From NCBI GenBank assembly GCA_012270975.1, contig JAAXHH010000090.1:1-64000 (forward strand): a DNA stretch of 64,000 nucleotides, in the 5' to 3' direction. A model generated the notes under the pieces. That model was not told where the DNA came from, did not search any database, and saw only the letters and a program-made list of their open reading frames with translations. This DNA is from Candidatus Latescibacterota bacterium. GTDB taxonomy: Bacteria; JAAXHH01. Made by a program: the position numbers and the translations under genes. Shown here piece by piece: positions 8,508-19,515 of this stretch; position 1 is the first letter of the stretch; each line of letters starts with the position of its first letter.

Positions 8508-10859
8508 TTGAGTGTTTACGATGATCCGAAACGCGAGATTGAAGCGTCACGTACGCGCATCTCGGCGCTTTGTGCGGCGAGCCTGCGGATCAGTGCGAGC
8601 CTGGACCTGGAAACCGACCTGGAAACCGCGCTCAACGAGATCGTGGAGAGCGCCAGAACCCTCACCGGCGCACGCTACGGCGCCATAGCCACCATCGACG
8701 AAGCGGGCGCTCCCCAGGACTTCGTCACGTCCGGCCTCACCGAGATCGAACACCGCCGCCTGGTGGAGTGGTCCGACGGGCCGCGTCTCTTCGAGCACTT
8801 CCGGGATCAGCAGGGACCGCTGAGGCTCGCGGACCTGCCCGACTACGTACGCGGGCTCGGCTTCTCCACCGACCGGTTGCCCGCAGGAACCTTCCAGGGC
8901 ACGCCGATGCGCCACCGCGACACGCATGTCGGCAACTTCTATCTGGCCGGGAAGGAGGACGGGGAGGAATTTACGGACGAGGATGAGGAAGTGCTGGTGC
9001 TGTTCGCCCTGCATGCTGCGACAGCGATCCTCAATGCCCGCACGCACCGTATCGAGCGTCGCGCAAGGTCAGACCTGGAAGCGCTGGTCGAGACATCCCC
9101 CATAGGCGTCGTCGTGTTCGACGCCGTAACCGGCCATCCCGCGTCGTTGAACCGGGAGGCGAAGCGGATCGTGGAAAGTCTGCGCATGCCGGGCGGTTCA
9201 CCCGAGGCCATTCACGAGGTGCTGACCTGTCGCTTCGCCGACGGACGCGAAATCACGCTGGACAGGTGCTCGCTGGGGCGGGTGCTCGGAGGCGCCGAGA
9301 CTTTGCGGGCCGAGGAAATCGTGCTTTCCGTACCCGACGGCCGCAGCATAACGCTGCTCGTCAACGCTACTCCGATCCGCGGCGAGGACGGCTCCGTCGC
9401 GTCGTTGGTGGTCACCATGCAGGATCTGTCGCCGGTCCTGGATCTGGAACGGACACGGGCCGAGTTTCTTGGGATGGTGAGCCACGAGCTGCGCGCGCCG
9501 CTGACCTCCATCAAGGGCTCGGCGGCGACGGTGCTGGACGCCTCGAGGGCGCTGGACCCGGCCGAAATCAGACAGTTCTTCCACATCATCAACGAGCAGG
9601 CCAACCACATGGACAGCCTGATAAGCGACCTGCTCGATGCCGGACACATCGACGCCGGCACGCTGTCGGTCCACCCCGAGCCCTCGGATGTCGGCATTTT
9701 GGTGGACCGGGCACGAAACACCTTTCTTTCCGGCGGAAGCAGACACACCGTTCAGATTGATTTGCCGTCGGACCTGCCCAGGGTGCTGGCCGACAGACAA
9801 CGTATCGTGCAGGTTATGATCAATCTGCTGGCCAACGCGGCCCGCCATTCGCCGGAAACCGCGCCCATCCGCATCTCTGCGGAGCGCGATGGGGTGCACG
9901 TCGCGATCGCGGTCTCCGACGAGGGCCGGGGAATTGAACCCGAACTTCTCGGAAGGTTGTTTCAAAAATACGCCCGCACCGAGACGGACACGGGCACATC
10001 CGGTGGGTTGGGACTTGCCATCTGCAAAGGGTTGATCGAGGCCCATGGGGGGCGCATCCGGGCCGAGAGTGCTGGATTAGGTCAAGGCGCACGCTTCACC
10101 TTTACGATACCGGTTGAGGAACTTGCCGGCGGGGACGCCGCGGACGGGGTTGTCCAACGCCCTTCCGGGCGGCCTGCCGACGGACGCCAGCCTATTCCCA
10201 TTCTCGTTGTGGACGATGACCCCCAAACGCTTCGGTACGTGCGCGACACCCTCGTAGACGCAGGCTACTCCGTGCTGGTCACGGCTGAACACAACGAACT
10301 CTCGCGCATAATCGAAACAGAAAAACCCAAACTGGTCCTGCTTGACCTGGTGCTGCCCGGGACGGACGGCATCGAGCTTATGCAGACCGTTCCCGAGCTG
10401 GCCACCCTGCCGGTCATCTTCATCTCGGGTTACGGCCGCGACGAAACGATCGCGCGGGCCCTGGAGGCCGGCGCCGAAGATTACATCGTCAAGCCATTCT
10501 CTCCGACCGAGCTCACGGCGCGTATCGGGGCGATCCTGCGACGGCGGGCCAATCCCGAACGCTTCGTGCTTGGCGATCTTGTCATCGACTACGACCGCCG
10601 CGAGGTCATGCTCGGCGGTCAGTCCGTGGCGCTTACTGCGACCGAGTTCGAGGTGCTTCGCGTGCTCTCGCTCTGCGTGGGGCGGGTCGCCACCTACGAC
10701 GCCCTCCTGCGCGAGATCTGGGGCAGGCGCGGCCTGGGAGACCCGAGACTCGTGCGCGCCATCGTCAAGCGTCTGCGGCGAAAACTCGGCGACGACGCGA
10801 CGGAACCTTCCTACATCTCGAACGTGCGCGGGGTCGGTTACCGAATGATGCGGCCGTAA
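8508..10859 (+). CDS. Fused sensor kinase-response regulator with DNA-binding output
   Basis: 783 residues. Domains in order: GAF (about 20-175), PAS-like segment (185-310), HisKA dimerisation domain with the phospho-acceptor His326 in SHELRAPLTS, HATPase with N box VMINLLANAARHS and DEGRGIEP, receiver domain (about 563-680; phospho-acceptor Asp613 in LLDLVLPG), and an OmpR/PhoB winged helix (685-783, ending in NVRGVGYRM). No membrane span, so it is cytoplasmic. TTG at 8508 is the start because GGGGAGGA lies 7 nt upstream. Kinase, receiver and promoter-binding output in one chain make a complete one-protein two-component system. Ligand and targets are unknown; divergent 5593-8205 is a natural candidate target. 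Confidence 0.92.
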   Translation: MSVYDDPKREIEASRTRISALCAASLRISASLDLETDLETALNEIVESARTLTGARYGAIATIDEAGAPQDFVTSGLTEIEHRRLVEWSDGPRLFEHFRDQQGPLRLADLPDYVRGLGFSTDRLPAGTFQGTPMRHRDTHVGNFYLAGKEDGEEFTDEDEEVLVLFALHAATAILNARTHRIERRARSDLEALVETSPIGVVVFDAVTGHPASLNREAKRIVESLRMPGGSPEAIHEVLTCRFADGREITLDRCSLGRVLGGAETLRAEEIVLSVPDGRSITLLVNATPIRGEDGSVASLVVTMQDLSPVLDLERTRAEFLGMVSHELRAPLTSIKGSAATVLDASRALDPAEIRQFFHIINEQANHMDSLISDLLDAGHIDAGTLSVHPEPSDVGILVDRARNTFLSGGSRHTVQIDLPSDLPRVLADRQRIVQVMINLLANAARHSPETAPIRISAERDGVHVAIAVSDEGRGIEPELLGRLFQKYARTETDTGTSGGLGLAICKGLIEAHGGRIRAESAGLGQGARFTFTIPVEELAGGDAADGVVQRPSGRPADGRQPIPILVVDDDPQTLRYVRDTLVDAGYSVLVTAEHNELSRIIETEKPKLVLLDLVLPGTDGIELMQTVPELATLPVIFISGYGRDETIARALEAGAEDYIVKPFSPTELTARIGAILRRRANPERFVLGDLVIDYDRREVMLGGQSVALTATEFEVLRVLSLCVGRVATYDALLREIWGRRGLGDPRLVRAIVKRLRRKLGDDATEPSYISNVRGVGYRMMRP

Positions 10860-10864
10860 CACCG

Positions 10865-13800
10865 TTACCAGTCGGCCGGATCGGGAATCCCGGTGCTGAC
10901 GACGACTTCGAGGCCGGGTTCGGGCAGTGCACGTCTCGCGGCCTGGAGGGACGACCCCGGCTCGGGCCAGTCGTCCAGGACGCCGCGCAGTTCGCCCGTG
11001 TATCGATCGAGCAGGAGCGCGGTGGACCGGCCATCGTCCCGGGTCATCGTGGCGAATCCCCCGGGGCCGGACAGTTCCAGGTGATCCAGCCGGCCGGACC
11101 AATCCGCCCGAAGGGGCACTGCGAAGACGAAACCGGCGGCTTCACCTTCGCCGCATGCGACTTCCTTCATGGAAAAACTCAGGTCGAAAAGTGTGTTTCC
11201 TTCGGCGTCTCCCGCGGCAAGCCGGTAGGGTCCGCGCTCCCCTGGAAGGGACGGCGGCGCGTCGACGACGAAAGCAGGCTCGAGGTAGAGATCGCCGTAT
11301 TCGTCCCTGCCTCCCCAGACCAGCAGGCTTCTCCCGGATGGCGGGCCTGGCAGAGCGAATGTCGGTTCGCCTGCCAGGATCAGCCGGCGGTTCATCATCC
11401 TCACGAAGCTGTAGTCGCTGGTCCAGTCAGGCGGACCGCAATAGGACATGAAATCGGGCTTTGACGATGGTACAAGCTCGCCGTTCCTGTGATCGTACCC
11501 CCAGACGCCTATGCTTCCGTCCATGTAAGGGAAAGCGGGTTCGAGAAACGATTTGGTGCCGCAGGGCGCGTGCTGCATGTTCAGATTATGCCCCAATTCG
11601 TGTGCCATATACGCAGCGTTCAACTCGGATACCGTTGCGGAACCGGGTCGCCAGCCGAGTCCACCGCCACGGGTGACAATGCCCATGTAGTAGTTGCTCG
11701 AACCGTCCATGGTGCGAATCATCCCCACCTTTTCCAGGGTCTTGACCGAACTGACGGGATCATAGGAGACCGCCACCGGGCTGCGAATGCTGACGTTGAA
11801 TTCGTTCACGGGAAGACGGTCCCTCGACGCGTTAAAGTAATCCGAATCTTCCGTCAGGCTCTGTACCGTGGACACCAGGCCCATGTCCGGGTTATCCATC
11901 CAGTAGAAGGGCACCACGGTCAGATTGAAAGGCGGCATGTCGACCACTTCCAGGGACCGCCGGCCCGATGCAGGCAGGCGGCCCGATGAACCCAGCTCGA
12001 TGACCATCTCCAGACCCGGCTGGATGACCGAACCTGGAATCGTCGCGTTGGACGTGGCCAAGAGGTCTCCCACGTAGACCAGCGAGGGAATGAACCGGTC
12101 TGTGTTCTCCATTTCGGCGGTTAAAACCTCGACATCGTCATGAAAGAAGCGCGCGGTGACATGAGGCATAGGTACGGCGGCATCCGTTTCCGATGCGAAA
12201 AAGACGCGTAGCAGCGCGTCTCTGCCCGCCACCAGGGGAACGGAGGCATCAGGCGATTGAGTCGCCTGGATGAGCATAGCCTTCGATTCCGTCACAAACC
12301 CCCGGCAGAAGCCGACGTCGACCATGGGATTGGCGTGCAACCAGTCTCGGGACTCGTCATCCTCCCACAGGCACAAACCGGTTCCCTCGATCCGCAGTTC
12401 GTCCAGCATCAACTGAAAGACGGATGACGGCAGTACGCCAGAAATGCCCCCGTTACCGTTCAGGTGAAGTTTTCTCAGGCTTGCGAGTCCTCCAAGGGAC
12501 TCCGGTACGTTTCCGGAAAGGCTGTTGTAATAGAGATACAGTTCCTGCAGGTTTTCAAGATCGCCCAGTTCAGCAGGAATGACTCCTCTTAACTGGTTCC
12601 GGTGCAAATCGAGTGTTTCGAGCCGGACAAGCCGACCCAGTTCAGGAGGGATTTCGCCGGTCAATCCGATATCGCCCAGATAGTCTCTCAACCCGGCGCC
12701 GTAAAGAGAGAGACTCCGAAGGTTTTCGAGGTCGCCCAGTTCAGGCGGGATCTGGCCCGTAAACCCGTTTCCACCCAGGGACAGGATCTCCAGGTTCTTA
12801 AGCTGGCCCAGCTCAGGAGGAATCTGGCCCGTCAGCCGACCATTTGTGATATCCAGCCACTCCAGGCGGACGAGCCGGCCCAGCTCAGGCGGGATTCCCC
12901 CTTCAAACTCGTTTTCGCCCAGGGAAAGGATCTCCAGGTTTTCAAGCTGCCCCAATGCCGATGGAATGGCACCGGACAACTGGTTGCCACCAACCCCCAG
13001 GTGCGTAAGTTTCTCAAGCTGTCCCAGTTCGGAGGGGATCTCGCCGGCCAACTCGTTGTGGAATAAATCCAGATACCTCAGGTTTTCAAGCCGGCCCAGT
13101 TCGGAGGGGATTTCGCCGGTCAACTGGTTGTAGATGATGTCCAGCCAGTCGAGGCGGACGAGACGGCCCAGTTCAGGCGGGATTTCGCCGGTCAACTCGT
13201 TTGAGTGCAGGGACAGGGTTGTCAGGTTTTCCAGCCGGCCTAACTCGGGCGGAATAGGACCAGACAACTGGTTGTCGGCCAGCTCGATCCCAGTTACCCG
13301 TCCTTCCTCGTCGACGTTTAACCCATGCCAGGTTCCCAGCGGTTCTTCACTCAACCAGTTCGTGTTGTTCGTCCAGTTCGGGCCGTCCGTGGCATTGTAA
13401 AGCGCGATCAGGGCTTCCAGTTCCGGATCCGGTTCCGTATCCGATACGATAATCAAGATCATGGCCGATGCTTCTCCCGATCGGGCGTTAACCCGGGTCC
13501 TGCCTTCCCTAGCCGCGGTCAACAGCCCCTCCGGACTGACCGTGGCCACGGCCGCGTCATCGCTTGACCAGGTTGCGACGGCGCCTATTACAGGATGATC
13601 GTTCCGGTCCAGCACGGCCGCAGTCAGTTGAATGGTCGCGCCGATGGACAAGGTGATGGCCGGACCCGGTTCGATGACGATACGGTACGCCGCCTGCGCC
13701 ACCATGATGTCCACGTTCGCCTGAACATTCCCCGAACGGGCCGTGACGCGCGTTGTCCCGTTACCCGCCGCGGTCACCAGTCCCTGGCTGGCATTCACCG

Positions 13801-14086
13801 ACGCGACAGCCGCGTCTCCGCTCGACCACATCACCGAAGCGGAGGTCATGACCGTGTTGTTCTGGTCATAGACTGTGGCGGCAAGTTGCTGTGTCTGGCC
13901 AATGGCGTTGAAAGTGACGGATGTTGGGGTTACTACGATCCGGGTCGCTATCTGCTCCGCCGGAGGGGGTGGAGGTGGAGTAGTCGGCGGACTGGTCTTC
14001 GTCGGACCGTCTTTGCCGCATGTGGTACTCGCGAACAAAGCCAGATGTACAAAGACAACAACACAACAGCGATGAATGCTGTTCAT
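10865..14086 (-). CDS. Lipoprotein with Ig-like domains, leucine-rich repeats and metzincin protease motif
   Basis: 1073 residues. Lipobox at ASTTC (Cys about 24), a proline spacer, two BIG2-type Ig domains (about 48-130 and 135-213), then about a dozen plant-type LRR units of 24 residues (LSGPIPPELGRLENLTTLSL style) to about 530. The C-terminal half contains HELGHNLNMQH (zinc site HExxHxxGxxH-like, near residue 822), the signature of metzincin peptidases, preceded by beta-rich sequence. Surface-anchored binding modules plus a protease suggest a cell-surface adhesion/degradation protein. It converges on the regulator gene with 5 bp between stops. Confidence 0.85.
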   Translation of the reverse strand: MNSIHRCCVVVFVHLALFASTTCGKDGPTKTSPPTTPPPPPPAEQIATRIVVTPTSVTFNAIGQTQQLAATVYDQNNTVMTSASVMWSSGDAAVASVNASQGLVTAAGNGTTRVTARSGNVQANVDIMVAQAAYRIVIEPGPAITLSIGATIQLTAAVLDRNDHPVIGAVATWSSDDAAVATVSPEGLLTAAREGRTRVNARSGEASAMILIIVSDTEPDPELEALIALYNATDGPNWTNNTNWLSEEPLGTWHGLNVDEEGRVTGIELADNQLSGPIPPELGRLENLTTLSLHSNELTGEIPPELGRLVRLDWLDIIYNQLTGEIPSELGRLENLRYLDLFHNELAGEIPSELGQLEKLTHLGVGGNQLSGAIPSALGQLENLEILSLGENEFEGGIPPELGRLVRLEWLDITNGRLTGQIPPELGQLKNLEILSLGGNGFTGQIPPELGDLENLRSLSLYGAGLRDYLGDIGLTGEIPPELGRLVRLETLDLHRNQLRGVIPAELGDLENLQELYLYYNSLSGNVPESLGGLASLRKLHLNGNGGISGVLPSSVFQLMLDELRIEGTGLCLWEDDESRDWLHANPMVDVGFCRGFVTESKAMLIQATQSPDASVPLVAGRDALLRVFFASETDAAVPMPHVTARFFHDDVEVLTAEMENTDRFIPSLVYVGDLLATSNATIPGSVIQPGLEMVIELGSSGRLPASGRRSLEVVDMPPFNLTVVPFYWMDNPDMGLVSTVQSLTEDSDYFNASRDRLPVNEFNVSIRSPVAVSYDPVSSVKTLEKVGMIRTMDGSSNYYMGIVTRGGGLGWRPGSATVSELNAAYMAHELGHNLNMQHAPCGTKSFLEPAFPYMDGSIGVWGYDHRNGELVPSSKPDFMSYCGPPDWTSDYSFVRMMNRRLILAGEPTFALPGPPSGRSLLVWGGRDEYGDLYLEPAFVVDAPPSLPGERGPYRLAAGDAEGNTLFDLSFSMKEVACGEGEAAGFVFAVPLRADWSGRLDHLELSGPGGFATMTRDDGRSTALLLDRYTGELRGVLDDWPEPGSSLQAARRALPEPGLEVVVSTGIPDPADW

Positions 14087-14268
14087 GATGGTTGATACTG
14101 AAGGAGAAGACCGTGTTACATGGATGTTCCTTTACAGGTAAAGCATAATTAATGCACTCTCCCGATGCAGAAAAGGCAACTATTTTAACTGTTTGATTTT
14201 TTAATAATGCGGTGTGGCTGGCTGGCGTAGTTCAAGGTAGGATATTACTGAGTCGTACCGCTACTTCA

Positions 14269-15357
<1,089 letters not shown>

Positions 15358-15379
15358 CTACGGTTTTTGCGGTGCGCCG

Positions 15380-18151
15380 CTACTCTCCAGATTCGAGCAA
15401 CCCGCGCAGCACGTACTGCAGAATGCCGCCGTGGCGGTAGTATTCCACTTCGACAGGCGTATCGATACGCACGACAGTATTCAGTGTTTTCGTGGAACCG
15501 TCTGCGTCGGTCACGCGGACACGGACGCGTTGACGGGGCGTGATGCCGCCCTCGATTCCCTCGATGTCGTAGGTCTCGAAGCCTGTCAGGCCGTGGGATT
15601 CGGCGCTATCTCCCTCCTCGAATTGCAGCGGCAGGATGCCCATGCCGATGAGGTTGCTCCGGTGAATGCGTTCGTAACTCTCCACGATCACGGCCCGGAC
15701 GCCCAGGAGATTCGGCCCCTTGGCGGCCCAGTCCCGCGATGAGCCGGAGCCGTATTCCTTTCCGGCGATTACGATGAGCGGGGTGCCTGAAGCGCGGTAC
15801 TTCATGGCGGCGTTGTAGATGGCGACCGGTTCGCCGTCGGGAGATGTTTTGGTCCAGCCGCCCTCGGTACCTGGCGCCATGCGGTTACGGAGCCGGATGT
15901 TGGCGAAGGTCCCCCGCATCATGACTTCGTGGTTCCCCCTCCGGGCGCCGTATGAGTTGAAGTCTCTGGTCGCGACGCCGTGCTCGACCAGGTAGCGGCC
16001 GGCGGGGCTGTCGGCCTGGATCGAACCGGCCGGCGAGATGTGGTCCGTCGTGACGGAATCGCCCAGCACCGCCAGCGCGCGGGCGCCGCGTATGTCCGCT
16101 GTCTCGGCGGGTTCCGGTGCCATGCCTTCGAAATAGGGCGGAAGCTTGACGTAGGTGGACGCGTCGTCCCACGCATAGGACTCGTCGCTCGTCGCGGCCA
16201 GTTCCGCCCACCGGTCGTCGCCCGTGAAGACGTCGGCGTAGATGGACTGGAACATCTCGCGGCGGACCGAGGCACGCACCGCGTCCCGGACTTCCTCCGG
16301 CGTCGGCCAGATGTCGCGTAGATATACGTCGTTGCCTTCCTGATCGGTCCCGATGGGATCACGGTACAGGTCCACGTCCATGCGCCCCGCCAGGGCGTAG
16401 GCGACCACCAGCGGCGGCGAGGCGAGATAGTTTGCCTTTACGATGGGATTCACCCGGCCTTCGAAATTCCGGTTGCCGCTCAGCACGGCGGCAGCCACCA
16501 GTTCGGCTTCCCGCACCGCGTCGCCGATGGGAGCGGGCACCGGCCCGCTGTTGCCGATGCACGTCGTGCAGCCATAGCCCACGACATGGAACCGGAGTTG
16601 TTCCAGGTAGGGCAGAAGCCCCATGTCTTCCAGGTAGCGGGTCACCACCTGCGATCCCGGCGCGAGGCTGGTCTTCACCCAGGGCCGGGTGGACAGTCCG
16701 CGTTCCACGGCCTTTCGGGCCAAGACTCCCGCGGCCGCGAGCACGGCCGGATTCGACGTGTTCGTGCAACTAGTGATCGCGGCGATCACGACCGATCCGT
16801 GTCCCAGTTCGAAGGACGATCCGTCCATGTCGACGGCCGCCTTCTTCGTCAGCGTGCCCAGTTCGCCGGGCGCGTGTCCGTTGCCGTCCACCCACTGGCT
16901 GACGGTCTCGGAGGGAAGATCCGGGTTCTCGTCGGCCAGCATGGCGGCCAGCTCCCTCCGGAAGGAGGGCTTCACGCGGGCCAGCGATACGCGGTCCTGC
17001 GGCCGGCGGGGCCCCGCCATGCTCGGTTCCACGGTACCGAGATCGAGTTCCAGGGTTTCCGAAAAAACCGGATCGGGGGTATCGCCCGTGCGGAAGAGGC
17101 CCTGTGCCTTGGTATAGGCTTCGACCAGCGAGATCTCCCAGGGATCGCGGCCGGTCAATTCCATGTAGGACAGCGTCTCGCCGTCGACGGGAAAGAACCC
17201 CACGGTAGCGCCGTACTCGGGCGCCATGTTGGCGATCGTGGCCCGGTCGGGCAGGGTCAGGCTGTCCAGTCCCGGTCCGTAAAACTCGACGAACTTGCCG
17301 ACGACCCCGTGGGCCCGGAGCATCTGGGTGACCGTCAGGACCAGGTCCGTCGCCGTCGCTCCGGCCGGCAGCGCTCCCGTCATCTTGAACCCCACGACGG
17401 ACGGGATGAGCATGGACACGGGCTGTCCGAGCATCGCCGCTTCCGCCTCGATGCCTCCTACCCCCCAGCCGACGACACCGAGGCCGTTGATCATGGTGGT
17501 ATGGGAATCCGTGCCCACCAGAGTGTCGGGATAGGCGACCCGGCCGCCGTCCTCCTGTTCCCGGGTATGTACCACCTTCGCCAGGTACTCCAGGTTGACC
17601 TGGTGCACGATGCCCGTTCCGGGCGGGACGACGCGGAAGTTGTCGAAGGCCTGCTGCCCCCACTTCAGGAAAAGGTACCGTTCCTGGTTGCGGTCGAATT
17701 CGCGGTCCACGTTGGCCGCGAAGGCTCTGCGAGATCCGAACTCGTCCACCTGCACGGAGTGGTCGATGACCAGGTCCACGTCCTGGAGGGGGTTGATTCG
17801 TTCAGCCGCGCCGCCCAGTTTGCGGATGGCGTCCCGCATGGCCGCCAGGTCCACGACGGCCGGCACGCCCGTGAAATCCTGCATCAGCACCCGTGCGGGC
17901 CGGAAAGCGATCTCCCGCTCGGAGGGACCGCCCGCGGCGCTTTCCACGAGCGCGGCGACGTCCCCGGCGGAGACCGTCACACCGTCTTCGTGGCGCAACA
18001 GGTTCTCCAGCATGATCTTGAGGGAAAAAGGCAGGCGGGAAACATCCCCCGCCCCATCTGCCGCGGCCTTCGAAAGCGAATAGTAGGTACAGACGCTTCC
18101 GCCCGTCTTCAATTCGGCGCGGGCCGCGAAGCTATTCAAATTACCCGACAC
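15380..18151 (-). CDS. acnA: Aconitate hydratase A
   Basis: 923 residues, the normal AcnA/IRP size. The iron-sulfur cysteines are in [13 protein letters not shown] and [11 protein letters not shown]; the swivel domain has [14 protein letters not shown]. It interconverts citrate and isocitrate in the TCA cycle. Start chosen at GTG 18151 because AAGGAGT lies 9 nt upstream; an upstream TTG at 18193 would add 14 residues without a ribosome site. Upstream of gapA, same strand. Confidence 0.96.
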   Translation of the reverse strand: MSGNLNSFAARAELKTGGSVCTYYSLSKAAADGAGDVSRLPFSLKIMLENLLRHEDGVTVSAGDVAALVESAAGGPSEREIAFRPARVLMQDFTGVPAVVDLAAMRDAIRKLGGAAERINPLQDVDLVIDHSVQVDEFGSRRAFAANVDREFDRNQERYLFLKWGQQAFDNFRVVPPGTGIVHQVNLEYLAKVVHTREQEDGGRVAYPDTLVGTDSHTTMINGLGVVGWGVGGIEAEAAMLGQPVSMLIPSVVGFKMTGALPAGATATDLVLTVTQMLRAHGVVGKFVEFYGPGLDSLTLPDRATIANMAPEYGATVGFFPVDGETLSYMELTGRDPWEISLVEAYTKAQGLFRTGDTPDPVFSETLELDLGTVEPSMAGPRRPQDRVSLARVKPSFRRELAAMLADENPDLPSETVSQWVDGNGHAPGELGTLTKKAAVDMDGSSFELGHGSVVIAAITSCTNTSNPAVLAAAGVLARKAVERGLSTRPWVKTSLAPGSQVVTRYLEDMGLLPYLEQLRFHVVGYGCTTCIGNSGPVPAPIGDAVREAELVAAAVLSGNRNFEGRVNPIVKANYLASPPLVVAYALAGRMDVDLYRDPIGTDQEGNDVYLRDIWPTPEEVRDAVRASVRREMFQSIYADVFTGDDRWAELAATSDESYAWDDASTYVKLPPYFEGMAPEPAETADIRGARALAVLGDSVTTDHISPAGSIQADSPAGRYLVEHGVATRDFNSYGARRGNHEVMMRGTFANIRLRNRMAPGTEGGWTKTSPDGEPVAIYNAAMKYRASGTPLIVIAGKEYGSGSSRDWAAKGPNLLGVRAVIVESYERIHRSNLIGMGILPLQFEEGDSAESHGLTGFETYDIEGIEGGITPRQRVRVRVTDADGSTKTLNTVVRIDTPVEVEYYRHGGILQYVLRGLLESGE

Positions 18152-18287
18152 GCCAGCTGACTCCTTTATTCGTGTTTGAACAAGATTCCGCAAACTAATC
18201 GACGGGCGAGGTTTCTGTCAAGCACATTCCGCCGGGCCGTTCGCGCGAAAACCCTTGTGCGACGGACTCCGAACGGCCATTCGGACC

Positions 18288-18317
18288 TTGACACATGAAG
18301 GCAGTCCTTCCTATCAT
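18288..18317 (+). promoter_or_regulatory. Sigma70-like promoter
   Basis: TTGACA at 18288-18293, an 18-nt spacer and TATCAT at 18312-18317, reading toward the DUF1207 gene about 200 bp downstream. Confidence 0.6.
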
Positions 18318-18396
18318 CGGTAGGCGCGACCGAAAGTAGATACGATGTGTATACGACGGCGGTCAGGCTCCCTTTTCAGTCCCGATCTGGTCCTGT

Positions 18397-18417
18397 TTTA
18401 AACCTGGTTTAAACCTG
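18397..18417 (+). repeat. Tandem 10-bp repeat TTTAAACCTG
   Basis: Two perfect copies one base apart, 80 bp downstream of the -10 element and about 100 bp before the DUF1207 gene. Each contains the palindrome TTTAAA. Possible regulator site; could be chance. Confidence 0.35.
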
Positions 18418-18521
18418 TTTCTCCAACTGCCTCACTTGAACGCGCCTTCCACTATGATCTCCCGGAACAACCATAACCGGAACGATGTTCGTGCGTCGTC
18501 CAATCCTGTGACGGATGCGGC

Positions 18522-19403
18522 ATGTGTCTGAACCGCCTGACAGGAAGCAGGCTTTTTACACGTAGGCTGCCTGGCGGCGGCGTTCTTTCCCTGGTTGTCG
18601 TCTCGGCGCTCCTCACGGCTTTCGAAGCCGCGGCAGGGACCTGGCGTTTCGCGGCCCCGCAGCATCGGCTGTTCCGCCCGCTGCTGGCCGATCCCGCCGA
18701 GACGCGGTTCGCCGTCGTTACCAACCTGGACGACCGGTTGAACGGGGACATCGGCGGTTCCTGGGAGGCAGCCGATTATGCCTGGGACGATGGGAAGGGG
18801 CTGCGGTTCAGGACCGGGATCCATGCGGGCGTCTTTTCGAAGCTCCGGCGGTCCGGGACGACCTTTCCCCTCGAGACCGCCGACTACCTGGTGGGTATGC
18901 ACGCGGACCTGGGCAACGGCCGGCTCACGGGCCGTTTCGAATTTGCCCACGTGAGCGCCCATCTGGCCGACGGGTATGACGGTTCGGAGCAGGCCACGCA
19001 GGCCATGACCTACAGCCGGGAGTACTTCACGCTGTACGGGTCGTACGAGCGGGAAGCGCGCCGTGGGGGCATGATCAAAAGCGCGCGGGCCTACGGCAGC
19101 CTCCGGTGGTCGAACCACGCCATCCCGGACGTACGGCGGTGGCGGGTTCAGGCCGGAGCGGAACTGATCTCCAGTCCCATTACGGGCAGGGCGACACGGG
19201 CTTATCTTGCCTGCGACGTGCGGGTCTTTCGGGACGGGGATCTGTCCGTCAACCGCACGGCGCACGCCGGGTTGATGTTTCACTCCGGTGAATCGAGGGG
19301 CCTGCGATTCGCCCTGGTCTACCATGGCGGACGCAGCGAACACGGTCAGTTCCATCGCCAGCAGGATGACTACGCGGGGATCGGACTGTTCTTCGATTTG
19401 TGA
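18522..19403 (+). CDS. DUF1207-family protein, probably outer membrane
   Basis: 293 residues with an N-terminal hydrophobic export segment (about 20-36) and the family entry motif HRLFRPLLADPAETRF. The rest is rich in alternating aromatic/charged strands and ends in IGLFFDL, the terminal Phe-x-x pattern of outer-membrane beta-barrels. DUF1207 proteins have no assigned function. There is no clear ribosome site before ATG 18522, so the true start may differ by some codons. Followed at 113 bp by thrC. Confidence 0.72.
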   Translation: MCLNRLTGSRLFTRRLPGGGVLSLVVVSALLTAFEAAAGTWRFAAPQHRLFRPLLADPAETRFAVVTNLDDRLNGDIGGSWEAADYAWDDGKGLRFRTGIHAGVFSKLRRSGTTFPLETADYLVGMHADLGNGRLTGRFEFAHVSAHLADGYDGSEQATQAMTYSREYFTLYGSYEREARRGGMIKSARAYGSLRWSNHAIPDVRRWRVQAGAELISSPITGRATRAYLACDVRVFRDGDLSVNRTAHAGLMFHSGESRGLRFALVYHGGRSEHGQFHRQQDDYAGIGLFFDL

Positions 19404-19515
19404 AAAGCTGCGCGAGAAAGGAATGGCACGGCAGAAACCGCGTGCTGTGCCGGTGTGCTGTGCGGGAGAGCGGAACGTTCTCCAAGCGACGGAATCTCGA
19501 GCGAATGTAACGATC

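Larger units (their letters stand above)
18152..18521. other. Divergent intergenic region acnA / DUF1207 gene
   Basis: 370 bp without a gene. It contains a plus-strand promoter at 18288-18317 and a tandem 10-mer TTTAAACCTG at 18397-18406 and 18408-18417 that could be an operator. Nothing else is recognised. Confidence 0.5.

Noticed and set aside
12480-13290. Possible CRISPR or DNA repeat array
   Set aside because: The periodicity of about 72 bp is the coding repeat of leucine-rich units; there are no unique spacers between identical repeats.
16586-18160. Long plus-strand open frame opposite acnA
   Set aside because: Antisense shadow of acnA with no recognisable domain.
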